From positions 1 to 46,723 of the forward strand of contig JAFAKE010000004.1 in NCBI GenBank assembly GCA_019235715.1: 46,723 nucleotides of DNA, in the 5' to 3' direction. The notes below the pieces were generated by a model. It had not been told where the DNA came from and made no database searches. It saw only the letters and a program-made list of their open reading frames with translations. The translations under genes and the position numbers were made by a program. This DNA comes from Vulcanimicrobiota bacterium. GTDB lineage: Bacteria > Vulcanimicrobiota > Vulcanimicrobiia > Eremiobacterales > Eremiobacteraceae. Below are positions 25,168 to 32,894 of this stretch, piece after piece. Positions within the stretch are counted from its first letter, which is position 1. Each line of letters opens with the position of its first letter.

Positions 25168-25197
25168 AGTATATCACACGCTTGGACGCGCTGACAA
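25168..25197 (-). promoter_or_regulatory. Sigma70-type promoter of the rpsF-ssb-rpsR-rplI-dnaB operon
   Basis: On the minus strand TTGTCA (25197-25192), an 18-nt spacer and TATACT (25173-25168). The -35 and the spacer lie inside the 3' end of alr, whose stop is at 25174. It is one of the best promoter matches in the window and is placed as expected for this operon. Confidence 0.7.
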
Positions 25198-26250
25198 GGC
25201 GGACAGCGACGTTATCAGCTGGTGCGGAATCGTGCCCGCGCGCTGGGCGACTTCATCCAAACGAATGCCGTCGACGTCGCCAAGGACGAGCGCCTCATCC
25301 CCCGGTCGCACGGTGACGCCATAAGGCACGCGGATCATCGTGAAATTCATGCCGATGGCCCCGACAATGGGGCAGCGCTCGTTCTGCAGCTTGATTTGTC
25401 CGCCCACGGCAAGCGAGCGCGGCAAGCCGTCGGCGTACCCCAGGCGCAACGTCACGATGCACTCGCCCGCCTTCGCGATGCTCGTGCCGCCATAGCCTAA
25501 CGAGGTCGCCTGCTCGAACTGTTTGGCGTAAAGCACGGTAGCCCGCAGCGTGACCGCAGTGCGCACCGGCAAGCCGCGGATCGGGCCGCCCGGGTGTGAG
25601 CCGTACAGACCGATGCCGATGCGCGCCGCTTGGCCGCCGACGCCCCAGAGCGTCGGCGCCGTAGCGGCGACGTGGTCCATTGGAACGGGAAGACCCGACG
25701 CCCGCATCGCGTCAACCGCGTTGTAGAATAGGTCTAGCTGCGAAAGCATCTGCTCGCGGCTCGCGATATGTGTCCAGGCGCCTTCCCAGCGCACGCCCGG
25801 CAGCGCACGCACCGCATCGGCGAACGCGGCGCCCTTGTTCGATGGGATGCCGCTCCAGCCGGTACCGGTCTCAACAGCGACGTGCGCGACGGCGATTTTG
25901 CCGAGTCTGATCGCGATACGCGACAAGTCTTTCGCGTTGCTCAGGTCTTCGAGCGTGACGATCACATCGTTCTTGACTGCGATCTCAAGCTCGCCTGGGG
26001 GAGTAGCCCACACGTGGACGATCGGTATCTTGATGCCGGCCTCGCGCAGCTGCAGCGCCTCCGACATGTCGACCACGCACAGCCGTTGCGCGCCGGCCTC
26101 GACGCACGCATTTGCGACGCGCAACAGGCCGAGACCGTACGCGTTTGACTTTACCACTGCCCACAGCTCGCGGCCGGCGAGATAACCCAGCCACGAGCGC
26201 ACGTTGTGGCGCAAGACGTCAAGATCGAGATCGAATTGCGGCTGCTTCAC
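25174..26250 (-). CDS. alr: Alanine racemase
   Basis: 358 aa fold-type III PLP enzyme that makes D-alanine for peptidoglycan. The Schiff-base Lys34 lies in AVVKSNAYGLG, and RIGIGLYGSHPGG and LGYADGLPR in the C-terminal beta domain are standard. Slightly short but complete (C-terminus DEVAQRAGTIPHQLITSLS). The start is a GTG at 26250 with AGGAT seven nt upstream. It is divergent from a secreted hypothetical gene, 54 nt away. Its 3' end carries the promoter for the rpsF operon, so the two units are tightly packed. Confidence 0.95.
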   Translation of the reverse strand: MKQPQFDLDLDVLRHNVRSWLGYLAGRELWAVVKSNAYGLGLLRVANACVEAGAQRLCVVDMSEALQLREAGIKIPIVHVWATPPGELEIAVKNDVIVTLEDLSNAKDLSRIAIRLGKIAVAHVAVETGTGWSGIPSNKGAAFADAVRALPGVRWEGAWTHIASREQMLSQLDLFYNAVDAMRASGLPVPMDHVAATAPTLWGVGGQAARIGIGLYGSHPGGPIRGLPVRTAVTLRATVLYAKQFEQATSLGYGGTSIAKAGECIVTLRLGYADGLPRSLAVGGQIKLQNERCPIVGAIGMNFTMIRVPYGVTVRPGDEALVLGDVDGIRLDEVAQRAGTIPHQLITSLSALSARPSV

Positions 26251-26304
26251 GGGAGGTATCCTTTAGAGAACCGCCGCATTGTGCGCGCCGGAGGTGCTCA
26301 TAGA

Positions 26305-26817
26305 ATGAGAGCTCGTCTTATATTGCCATTGATCGCGCTGTGCTTGTTGGGATGGTCCGGACAAGGCCGCGCGGACGTGCAAGTGCCCAAACAACTGCCG
26401 CCCGGCATGACGCCCGCCGTTTACAAGATGATCATGACGCCTGGTCCGGCGCATCCGGCAGGACTTCCGGCCGACGTGCAACCGTATTTCGGTTGCATTC
26501 CGACGATGGGCTATCATTACGTCAATCCCAAGAACAAGCCGTTCGGCCCCATATACGGATGGTACAACGGCAAACCGACCTTCACCGAGATCATGGTGGC
26601 TGAAAGCTTGTTCGCGAAAGGCACGAGCTGGGATGAAGTGCTCAAGCCGCTGCCCGGCTATCACATCGACCACGTCGACATCTGGTGGGAACCGCACGGA
26701 CATCCCGGATACGAAGCGCCCCATTACGACATCCACGCGTGGTACGTCCCGCACGCAGAACACATGAAGTTCTGCAACAACCCTTCGGGCACGAAACCGC
26801 CGTGGCTGGGGTCGTAG
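26305..26817 (+). CDS. Secreted protein, possible TTHB210/DUF5602-like
   Basis: 170 aa. The start ATG at 26305 has a perfect GGAGGTG eight nt upstream. A signal peptide (MRARLILPLIALCLLGWSG) ends near residue 27 at GRA. The mature part has two Cys and many His, Trp, Tyr and Pro. The core HIDHVDIWWEPHGHPGYEAP then HYDIHAW is dense in His and could bind a metal. The segment spacing reminds me of the TTHB210-like / DUF5602 family of secreted proteins, but I hold that loosely. It is the only plus-strand gene between 22015 and 30613, a single-gene unit with no functional neighbours. Function unknown. Confidence 0.8.
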   Translation: MRARLILPLIALCLLGWSGQGRADVQVPKQLPPGMTPAVYKMIMTPGPAHPAGLPADVQPYFGCIPTMGYHYVNPKNKPFGPIYGWYNGKPTFTEIMVAESLFAKGTSWDEVLKPLPGYHIDHVDIWWEPHGHPGYEAPHYDIHAWYVPHAEHMKFCNNPSGTKPPWLGS

Positions 26818-26842
26818 ACGAAGCGAGCACATAACATCCACA

Positions 26843-27292
26843 TCAGAACCGCTTCCGCGAATCCAACAAGATCGTCACGGGGCCTTCATTGACCAGGCTG
26901 ACGCGCATTTGCGCGCCGAAGCGCCCGGTCTGAACGCGAAGGCCCTCGCGACGTATGAGCGCGACCACCCGCTCGAACAACGGCTCCGCAGCGTTCCCCG
27001 GCGCCGCCTCTATAAAGGAAGGGCGACGTCCTTTGCGCGCGTCACCGTAGAGCGTGAACTGGGAGACCGCCAGCACGCTTCCATCGACCTCGCGCAGCCC
27101 GAGGTTCATGTCGCCGGCGTCATCGTTGAAAATGCGCAGGGCGGCGATCTTTGACGCGATCGACGCCGCGTCTTCGTCCGTATCGTCGCGCGCCACGCCG
27201 ACGAGCGCGAGAAAGCCGCGCTCTATCGCGCCGACCGTCTCACCGTCCACGTCGACCGATGCAGAAGCGACGCGCTGTACCACCGCCCGCAC
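26843..27292 (-). CDS. dtd: D-aminoacyl-tRNA deacylase
   Basis: 149 aa, full length. Removes D-amino acids (and glycine mischarged on tRNA-Ala) from tRNA. MRAVVQRVASASVDVDG at the N-terminus, the catalytic SQFTLYGD motif and the cross-subunit Gly-Pro motif NEGPVTI near the C-terminus are all present. The start is a GTG at 27292, 12 nt after the rel stop, so it is cotranscribed with rel, a common arrangement. Confidence 0.96.
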   Translation of the reverse strand: MRAVVQRVASASVDVDGETVGAIERGFLALVGVARDDTDEDAASIASKIAALRIFNDDAGDMNLGLREVDGSVLAVSQFTLYGDARKGRRPSFIEAAPGNAAEPLFERVVALIRREGLRVQTGRFGAQMRVSLVNEGPVTILLDSRKRF

Positions 27293-27304
27293 GCGCGGCG
27301 AGCC

Positions 27305-29479
27305 CTAACGGTCGCCGGCGCGAGCTTCGCGCTTGGTCACACGGTACGCGCTGCGCACGTCGCGCACGCGGCCGATCTTGCCCAGCAGCTGGCTCAGGTG
27401 GTTGAGATCGCGGATCTCGAGGCTGACGGATATGGTCGCACTGCCGTCGCGCTTGGCGCGCGCGGTAACCGACGTCGCATTGGTCTTGTGCTCCGAAAGC
27501 ACGGCCATCACGTCTTGCAACAGACCCGTGCGATTGGCCGCATCGATCTCGATGTCGACGAGGTGCGCGTCCAACGGCGACACATCCCACGACACGTCGA
27601 TGAGCCGATCAGGCTGTGCGCCGAGCGAGCCTGCATTCGGGCACTCGACGCGGTGAACCGAAACGCCCTTGCCCTGCGTGATGAAGCCCAGAATGGAGTC
27701 GCCCGGCACCGGCCGGCAGCACTTGGCGAAGCGCACCATGACGCCGCCCATGCCGCGCACCTTGATGCCGGACGCTTGGCGGCGCGGCGGCTTGCGCACG
27801 CCGACCGCCTGGCGCTCGAGCGGCAGCGGCACGACGTTGCGCTTCTTGGCTTCTTCGCGCGCGCGCGCGACGATCGAGCCCAACGACGCGTCGCCGAATC
27901 CGACCGCCGCGAACATGTCGTCGACGCTCGCATAATTGAGCTTGGCCGCGCACATCTCGAAGAACTGCGCGTTGGTCACCGCCTGTAGCTGCTGCTTGGC
28001 GAGCTCGCGCTCGACGATCTCGCGCCCGGCGACGATGTTCTCATCGCGCCGGTTCTTGCGGAACCACAGTTTGATCTTGTGCTTGGCGCTCGACGTGCGG
28101 CAGACGGAGAGCCAGTCAAGCGACGGACCGGGGCTGCCTTTGTTGACGAGCGCTTCGACGATGTCGCCGGTCTGCAGCTCGTAGGTGAGCGGCACGATCT
28201 TGCCGTTGACCTTCGCGCCGACGCAATGGTGGCCGACGTTGGTGTGCACGTGATAGGCGAAATCGATCGGCGTCGCCCCCGAAGGCAACCCCATGACGTC
28301 GCCCTTAGGCGTGAACACGAAGACCTGGTTGGCGAACAGATCGACTTTGAGGCGCTCGATGAACTCGCGGCTGTCGTGCGTCTCTTCCTGCCACTCGAGC
28401 AGGGAGCGCAACCAGGTCAGCTTCTCGTCGAAGTCGTCGCCGCGTCCGCCTTCCTTATAACGCCAGTGCGCGGCGATGCCGTACTCGCTCGTGCGGTGCA
28501 TCTCCCACGTGCGGATCTGGATCTCGATCGGATCGCCGCCCGGTCCGATGACCGTCGTGTGGATCGACTGATAGCCGTTGGTCTTGGGCATCGCGATGTA
28601 ATCTTTGAAACGCCCCGGCAACGGCGTCCACATGCTGTGCACGACGCCGACTGCGCCGTAGCAATCCTTGACCGAGTCGACGATGATGCGGATCGCGGTG
28701 AGATCGTAGATCTCGGAGAACTGACGCCCGCTGGCCAGCTTTTGGTAGATCGAATAGAAGTGTTTGGGCCTGCCCGAGATATCGGCTTTGATGCCGGCGG
28801 CGGCGAAGCGCGTCTTGACATCGGCGATGACGTTGTCGACCGAGCTTTCGCGATCGGCGCGACGCTTGGCGACGCGGTCGGCGATCTCGTGATAGGCTGA
28901 CGGATCAAGATACTCGAGGCTGAGATCTTCAAGGTCCCATTTGATCTTGTAGATGCCGAGGCGATGCGCGAGCGGCGCGTAGATCTCAAGCGTCTCTTCG
29001 GCGATCATCTTGCGCTTGGCCGGCGGCAGGCTCTCGAGCGTGCGCAAGTTATGGAGGCGGTCGGCGAGTTTGATGATGATGACGCGGATGTCTTTGGCCA
29101 TCGCCAAGAACATCTTGCGCAGGTTTTCGACTTTGACGTCTTCCTTGGTCTGGTAGGGGATCTTGGTCAGCTTGGTGAGCGCGTCGACCAGCGTCGCGAT
29201 CTCCTGGCCGAAACGCCGCTCGATCTCCTCGAGCGGCACTGTCGTGTCCTCGACGACATCGTGCAGCAGGCTGGCGGCGATGGCGGCCGGATCCATTTCA
29301 AGGTCCGCCAAGATGCTGGCGACTGCGAGTGGATGCGAAATAAAGCTGTCGCCGCTCGCGCGCGTTTGACCGCCGTGAGCCTGATCGGCGAACTCATAGA
29401 CGCCTTGCAGCCACGTCTCATCCAGGCTGGGATAGTATTTCTTGACCTGCGTTGAAAGTTCGCCGATGGTTGTCGCCAT
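27305..29479 (-). CDS. rel: Bifunctional (p)ppGpp synthetase/hydrolase (Rel/SpoT)
   Basis: 724 aa stringent-response enzyme. Domains in order: HD hydrolase (about 25-180, with HDVVEDT at 73-79 intact), synthetase (about 235-345, with RFKD at 290-293, the charge pattern of bifunctional Rsh proteins, and NGYQSIHTTV), TGS (about 385-450), helical and zinc-finger-like region (CCRPVPGDSI) and a C-terminal ACT domain. Both activities look functional. The start ATG at 29479 lies about 12 nt from the predicted transcription start. Downstream dtd is in the same operon; apt and a GNAT gene precede it, and apt-rel proximity is common. Confidence 0.96.
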   Translation of the reverse strand: MATTIGELSTQVKKYYPSLDETWLQGVYEFADQAHGGQTRASGDSFISHPLAVASILADLEMDPAAIAASLLHDVVEDTTVPLEEIERRFGQEIATLVDALTKLTKIPYQTKEDVKVENLRKMFLAMAKDIRVIIIKLADRLHNLRTLESLPPAKRKMIAEETLEIYAPLAHRLGIYKIKWDLEDLSLEYLDPSAYHEIADRVAKRRADRESSVDNVIADVKTRFAAAGIKADISGRPKHFYSIYQKLASGRQFSEIYDLTAIRIIVDSVKDCYGAVGVVHSMWTPLPGRFKDYIAMPKTNGYQSIHTTVIGPGGDPIEIQIRTWEMHRTSEYGIAAHWRYKEGGRGDDFDEKLTWLRSLLEWQEETHDSREFIERLKVDLFANQVFVFTPKGDVMGLPSGATPIDFAYHVHTNVGHHCVGAKVNGKIVPLTYELQTGDIVEALVNKGSPGPSLDWLSVCRTSSAKHKIKLWFRKNRRDENIVAGREIVERELAKQQLQAVTNAQFFEMCAAKLNYASVDDMFAAVGFGDASLGSIVARAREEAKKRNVVPLPLERQAVGVRKPPRRQASGIKVRGMGGVMVRFAKCCRPVPGDSILGFITQGKGVSVHRVECPNAGSLGAQPDRLIDVSWDVSPLDAHLVDIEIDAANRTGLLQDVMAVLSEHKTNATSVTARAKRDGSATISVSLEIRDLNHLSQLLGKIGRVRDVRSAYRVTKREARAGDR

Positions 29480-29491
29480 GTGGATACGTCT

Positions 29492-29520
29492 ATTCTACAG
29501 GGACAACCTGAGGCCCGCAA
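29492..29520 (-). promoter_or_regulatory. Predicted promoter of rel-dtd
   Basis: On the minus strand TTGCGG (29520-29515), a 17-nt spacer and TAGAAT (29497-29492), giving a very short 5' leader before the rel ATG at 29479. It sits in the 47-nt gap after the GNAT gene. Confidence 0.5.
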
Positions 29521-29526
29521 CGGGGG

Positions 29527-30087
29527 CTAGTCAGCCTCCCACGCTTGGTTGGTCAGGGCCGTCAAGACGTGTTCTTCCCAGACCCCGTTGATCCGCAGGT
29601 ACTCTTTGGCCGTGCCCTCGATCACGAAGCCGAGCCGCTTGAGCAGTCCGCCGCTGCGCGCGTTTCGCGGCTGGTAATTGGCCATGATGCGGTGCAGCTG
29701 CAGCTCCGCGAACCCGAAACCGATGAGCGCTTGCAGCGCCTCGCGCATCAGGCCGCGGCCTTCGTGCGCCTCGTCGATGTTGTAGCCGAGATAGCACGCT
29801 TGAAATGGACCGCGGATGATATTCGAGAGATTGGCGCTCCCGAAGACCGTGCGGTCATCGAGTTCGTACAAGAACGTCCGGCAGGATTGTCCGAGATCGA
29901 ACTCGTCGCGTATTTGGGGGATGAGCGATTTCCAAAATTCCGTCTCGAGCATGGCCGCTGTCGCCGGGGTGAATTCATGCATATGCGCTTCATCGCCGCG
30001 ATAGAACGCGCCGATCGCTGCGGCATCTTCGATGACGGGCTGGCGAACGATCAGCCGTTCCGTTTGCAGCACGCACCCGCTCGCCAC
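29527..30087 (-). CDS. GNAT N-acetyltransferase, RimJ/RimL-like
   Basis: 186 aa. N-terminal LQTERLIVRQPVIEDAAAI, the acetyl-CoA loop region YNIDEAHEGRGLMREALQAL (about 113-132) and NARSGGLLKRLGFVIEGTAKEYLRINGVWEEH match acetyltransferases of the RimJ/RimL type, which modify N-termini of ribosomal proteins or small substrates. The start is a GTG at 30087, 4 nt after the apt stop, so it is in the apt operon. The substrate cannot be read from sequence. Confidence 0.9.
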   Translation of the reverse strand: MASGCVLQTERLIVRQPVIEDAAAIGAFYRGDEAHMHEFTPATAAMLETEFWKSLIPQIRDEFDLGQSCRTFLYELDDRTVFGSANLSNIIRGPFQACYLGYNIDEAHEGRGLMREALQALIGFGFAELQLHRIMANYQPRNARSGGLLKRLGFVIEGTAKEYLRINGVWEEHVLTALTNQAWEAD

Positions 30088-30091
30088 GGCG

Positions 30092-30613
30092 CTAGTACGT
30101 GATGAACGATTTGATGTCGACGCCCGGAAGCTTCGAACGGCCGTCGAGCGCAGTCAACTCGATGAGGAACGCAAATCCTATGAGTTCGCCGCCCACCTGG
30201 TCCACCATCTTGCGCACGGCGGCAGCGGTGCCGCCGGTCGCGAGCAGATCGTCGACGACCAGCACGCGATGTCCGCCGGCGATCGCGTCGCTGTGCATCT
30301 CAAGCGTGTTGGTGCCGTACTCGAGCGCATAATCGACGCTGATCTTTTCGAACGGCAGCTTGCCGGGCTTGCGCACCGGCACGAAGCCGGCGCCGATCTT
30401 ATAGGCGAGCGGCGCGCCGAGGATGTAGCCGCGCGCCTCGATGCCGACGACGATGTCGATCTTCGCGTCTTTGTAGGCGTTGGACATCAGGTCGATGGCC
30501 GCTCGCAGCGATGCTGGATCTTGCAGCACGGGTGTGATATCGCGGAACAAGATGCCCGGGATCGGGAAATCAGGTATCGCGCGGACCTTATCCTTAAGCT
30601 CTGCTGTCGTCAT
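30092..30613 (-). CDS. apt: Adenine phosphoribosyltransferase
   Basis: 173 aa purine-salvage enzyme that converts adenine and PRPP to AMP. IPDFPIPGILFRDITPVL at the N-terminus, GIEARGYILGAPLA, RKPGKLP and the PRPP motif VVDDLLATGGT (119-129) are standard. The start ATG at 30613 gives the usual length; the reading frame extends upstream to 30706 but that part has no family similarity. It is divergent from the DUF2252 gene across a 91-nt gap. Confidence 0.96.
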   Translation of the reverse strand: MTTAELKDKVRAIPDFPIPGILFRDITPVLQDPASLRAAIDLMSNAYKDAKIDIVVGIEARGYILGAPLAYKIGAGFVPVRKPGKLPFEKISVDYALEYGTNTLEMHSDAIAGGHRVLVVDDLLATGGTAAAVRKMVDQVGGELIGFAFLIELTALDGRSKLPGVDIKSFITY

Positions 30614-30648
30614 GGGAGGCCTGTAGTTCTGCGAGGAAACGGGGCGGC

Positions 30649-30701
30649 CATTCTTCGAATGAGCGTCTTCTAGCGCCATCGTATTGCGATGAGGGCATAA
30701 T
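30649..30701 (+). promoter_or_regulatory. Divergent apt/DUF2252 control region with two palindromes and a -10 box next to the ATG
   Basis: CATTC-TTC-GAATG (30649-30661) and CATCG-TATTG-CGATG (30677-30691) are perfect short inverted repeats. CATAAT (30696-30701) ends only 3 nt before the ATG at 30705, so transcription from it would give a leaderless or nearly leaderless mRNA. No Shine-Dalgarno is visible. Confidence 0.4.
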
Positions 30702-30704
30702 TGC

Positions 30705-32084
30705 ATGGCTAAGCGGAAGCCGCGCCCAACGCTCGTGCGTTACACCGAGGTGCGAACGGCGGCGCAGCGCTACGAATCGGGCAAGGCGCTGCGCGCCAAA
30801 GTCCCGCGCGCCGCGCATGCGAAGTGGCAACCCGCGGGCCGTCGCGATCCGATCGGCCTGCTCGTCGAGTCCGACCGGGCGCGCGTGCCGGAGCTCGTGC
30901 CGATCCGTTACGGCCGCATGGCGACCAGTCCGTTCGCGTTCTATCGCGGGTCAGCGGCGCTCATGGCGTACGACCTCAGGGCGACGCCGGTCTCGGGTAT
31001 CAAGGCGCAACTGTGCGGCGATGCGCACTTGAGTAATTTCGGATTGTTCGCGACGCCCGAGCGGCATGTCATCTTCGACGTCAACGATTTCGACGAGACG
31101 CTGCGCGGCCCGTGGGAATGGGATGTCAAACGGCTGGCGGCGAGCTGCTTCATCGCTGCGCGTGACAATGGTTTTCGCCGGCGGCAAAGCCGAGACATCG
31201 CGCAGATGAGCGTGCGCTGCTACCGCGAGCACATGCAGGGCCTGGCGAAGAGCGGCTACCTCGACGCGTGGTACTCGCGCATTGACCTACGTACGGCATT
31301 GGAGATCGTGCCGCGCAGTTATGCGGCCGCGGCGCACCACGAACTGCGCGCGACGATTCACCGCACGACGCATCACGGATGCCCGCGCTTCGTCGTGCGC
31401 AAAGGCGGCACGTTCCGGATTGCCAACGAGGTTCCGCTGATCACGCACTTGCAAAACCAAGAGCAGGCGCGGCGCCTTGCACAGGATGTTATCCGGTATC
31501 GAGTCACGCTTGAAAACGACCGCCAGGAGATTCTTAGCCGCTACCATCTTGTCGACTTCGCCACCAAGGTCGTCGGCGTTGGCAGCGTCGGCACGCGCTG
31601 CTATGTCGCCCTGCTCGTCGGTCGCGACAAGAACGACACGCTGCTGCTCCAGATCAAGGAGGCGCAGGCGTCGGCGCTGGAGCCATACCTGGGCAAGAGC
31701 CGATATGCGAACCACGGCGAGCGCGTGGTCAGCGGCCAGCGTCTCATGCAGGCGGCCAGCGACATCTTCTTGGGTTGGGCGCGCGGATTGCGCCACGACT
31801 ACTACGTGCGCCAACTGCGCGACATGAAATACTCGGCCACGGTGCAGACGATGAATCGCCGCGACCTATGCGACTACGCAGCACTCTGCGGGCGTACGCT
31901 CGCGCGCGCCCACGCGCGGTCGGGCGACGCTGCGATGATCGCCGGCTACCTCGGAAATTCCGATGTGTTCGATCGCGCGCTCGCTAGCTTCGCGGAGACC
32001 TACGGCGAGCAAAACGAAAAAGACTACGGCGCGCTGCTTGAGGCGATGAGGAGCAGGCGGCTCATTGCGAAGCGCGATCTCTAG
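30705..32084 (+). CDS. DUF2252 family protein
   Basis: 459 aa. Conserved DUF2252 blocks are GRMATSPFAFYRGSAALMA, CGDAHLSNFG (104-113) and FDVNDFDET (124-132). GDAH-x-x-N and DFD resemble the catalytic and metal-binding motifs of aminoglycoside-phosphotransferase/protein-kinase-like folds, so a kinase-like activity is plausible; I know of no proven substrate. It is soluble with no signal peptide and a basic N-terminus. Its 3' end overlaps the convergent VOC gene by 23 nt. No Shine-Dalgarno precedes the ATG. Confidence 0.92.
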   Translation: MAKRKPRPTLVRYTEVRTAAQRYESGKALRAKVPRAAHAKWQPAGRRDPIGLLVESDRARVPELVPIRYGRMATSPFAFYRGSAALMAYDLRATPVSGIKAQLCGDAHLSNFGLFATPERHVIFDVNDFDETLRGPWEWDVKRLAASCFIAARDNGFRRRQSRDIAQMSVRCYREHMQGLAKSGYLDAWYSRIDLRTALEIVPRSYAAAAHHELRATIHRTTHHGCPRFVVRKGGTFRIANEVPLITHLQNQEQARRLAQDVIRYRVTLENDRQEILSRYHLVDFATKVVGVGSVGTRCYVALLVGRDKNDTLLLQIKEAQASALEPYLGKSRYANHGERVVSGQRLMQAASDIFLGWARGLRHDYYVRQLRDMKYSATVQTMNRRDLCDYAALCGRTLARAHARSGDAAMIAGYLGNSDVFDRALASFAETYGEQNEKDYGALLEAMRSRRLIAKRDL

Positions 32085-32511
32085 GAACCCGCGCGACCAC
32101 TTCAAGCATCGTTCCGACCGGATCTTCGAAGAACACGGCTGGGTACTCGGTCATGTTCACCGATGGTTCGATGTTGCGCGCTCCGATCTCACGCAAGAAC
32201 TCGGCCCAACGCGCGAGCTTGTCCGGCGATTCGGCGCGAAATGCGATGCGCGTCTTGGACGGCTTCATCCCCGGATCTTCGATGAATCCGATGAAAAAGG
32301 TCGCGCGACCGGGCGCCGGCTCTTCGTAGTACTCCACGACGTTGTGCCGTTGGCCGGCTGCAAGCTCGTGCCAGTCGCCCGCTGCATCTACGTATGAGTG
32401 GCGCTTGACGCGTAAGCCGAGCTCGGGCATGAGGCGGTCGTAAAACGGTTCTGCGTGCGCGAGGTCGCGCACGCGCGTATCGATGTGATCGAATCCAAGG
32501 AAGTGTGCCAC
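32062..32511 (-). CDS. VOC family (glyoxalase/bleomycin-resistance) protein
   Basis: 149 aa. One VOC unit: FLGFDHIDTRVRDLAHAEPFYD at the N-terminus, RIAFRAESPDKLARWAEFL in the middle and VFFEDPVGTMLEVVARV at the C-terminus. The His in FDHID and the Glu in MLEVV are the likely metal ligands. It could be a metal-dependent lyase, dioxygenase or binding protein; substrate unknown. It overlaps the DUF2252 gene by 23 nt, tail to tail. Confidence 0.88.
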   Translation of the reverse strand: MAHFLGFDHIDTRVRDLAHAEPFYDRLMPELGLRVKRHSYVDAAGDWHELAAGQRHNVVEYYEEPAPGRATFFIGFIEDPGMKPSKTRIAFRAESPDKLARWAEFLREIGARNIEPSVNMTEYPAVFFEDPVGTMLEVVARVPRDRASQ

Positions 32512-32721
32512 GGCGGGATCCTTTCGCGCTCGATCTTTCTGGCGCTGTGGCCGAGCCCCTTGAGGAGTGAACTTGACAACTTCACGCCAGCGCGTGACAA
32601 GAATTCGCCGTTGGGGCGCGTGTGGTCACGTTGACCGTCAATCTGCCAGCCTCGGGTTCGATTTCCGAGCTCTCCAGCCGCCTCTGGCGGCGTCGCTGCG
32701 TTGCGGTCCTGGCGTGGCGAC
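32512..32721. other. Non-coding stretch with tRNA T-arm-like element and hairpins
   Basis: No credible gene. On the plus strand it has GGTCA-CGT-TGACC (about 32620), a T-arm-like CTCGGGTTCGATTTCCGAG (32651-32669) followed by CTCTCCA, and a CCGCC-TCT-GGCGG hairpin (about 32678-32690). It resembles the element at 21936-21975 in both motif order and distance (about 90 nt) to a following promoter. A tRNA cannot be folded from it. Confidence 0.4.
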
Positions 32722-32750
32722 TTGTTGAACTCCCTCATCTCGAGTATAAT
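32722..32750 (+). promoter_or_regulatory. Sigma70-type promoter of the clostripain-like gene
   Basis: TTGTTG (32722-32727), a 17-nt spacer and a perfect TATAAT (32745-32750). Expected start near 32757, about 138 nt before the ATG at 32895. Confidence 0.7.
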
Positions 32751-32756
32751 GGGTGC

Positions 32757-32894
32757 GTTGACGGTCCACAGTCGGTAACCACAGAGCTCGCAAGCATTGC
32801 TCCGCGAGCTCTTCGTTTATGAAGAGGTCTTGACACTTGGCTCCGGCGTGGGAAGGGAGGGCTGACCAACTTCTCAGGAGGCACAGGCGATCTC
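32757..32894 (+). promoter_or_regulatory. Long structured 5' leader of the clostripain-like gene
   Basis: GAGCTCGC/GCGAGCTC (32784-32791 with 32804-32811) is a perfect 8-bp stem. CTCTTC/GAAGAG (32809-32814 with 32821-32826) is a second stem that shares three bases with the first, so full forms of both compete. GGTC (32826-32829) can pair with GACC (32864-32867) around a CTCC/GGGAG pair. AGGAGG lies about 14 nt before the ATG. No riboswitch class that I know fits. Confidence 0.5.

Noticed and set aside
32573-32600. TTGACA -35 box in the intergenic region before the clostripain-like gene
   Set aside because: No -10-like hexamer at 16-18 nt; the better promoter is at 32722-32750.
32540-32680. 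Class II tRNA suggested by GTGGCCGAG and a T-arm-like sequence
   Set aside because: The two parts are too far apart, acceptor strands do not pair, and no anticodon arm can be drawn.
32622-32822. 66-codon open frame before the clostripain-like gene
   Set aside because: No ribosome-binding site, spans the promoter, and its composition is not protein-like.
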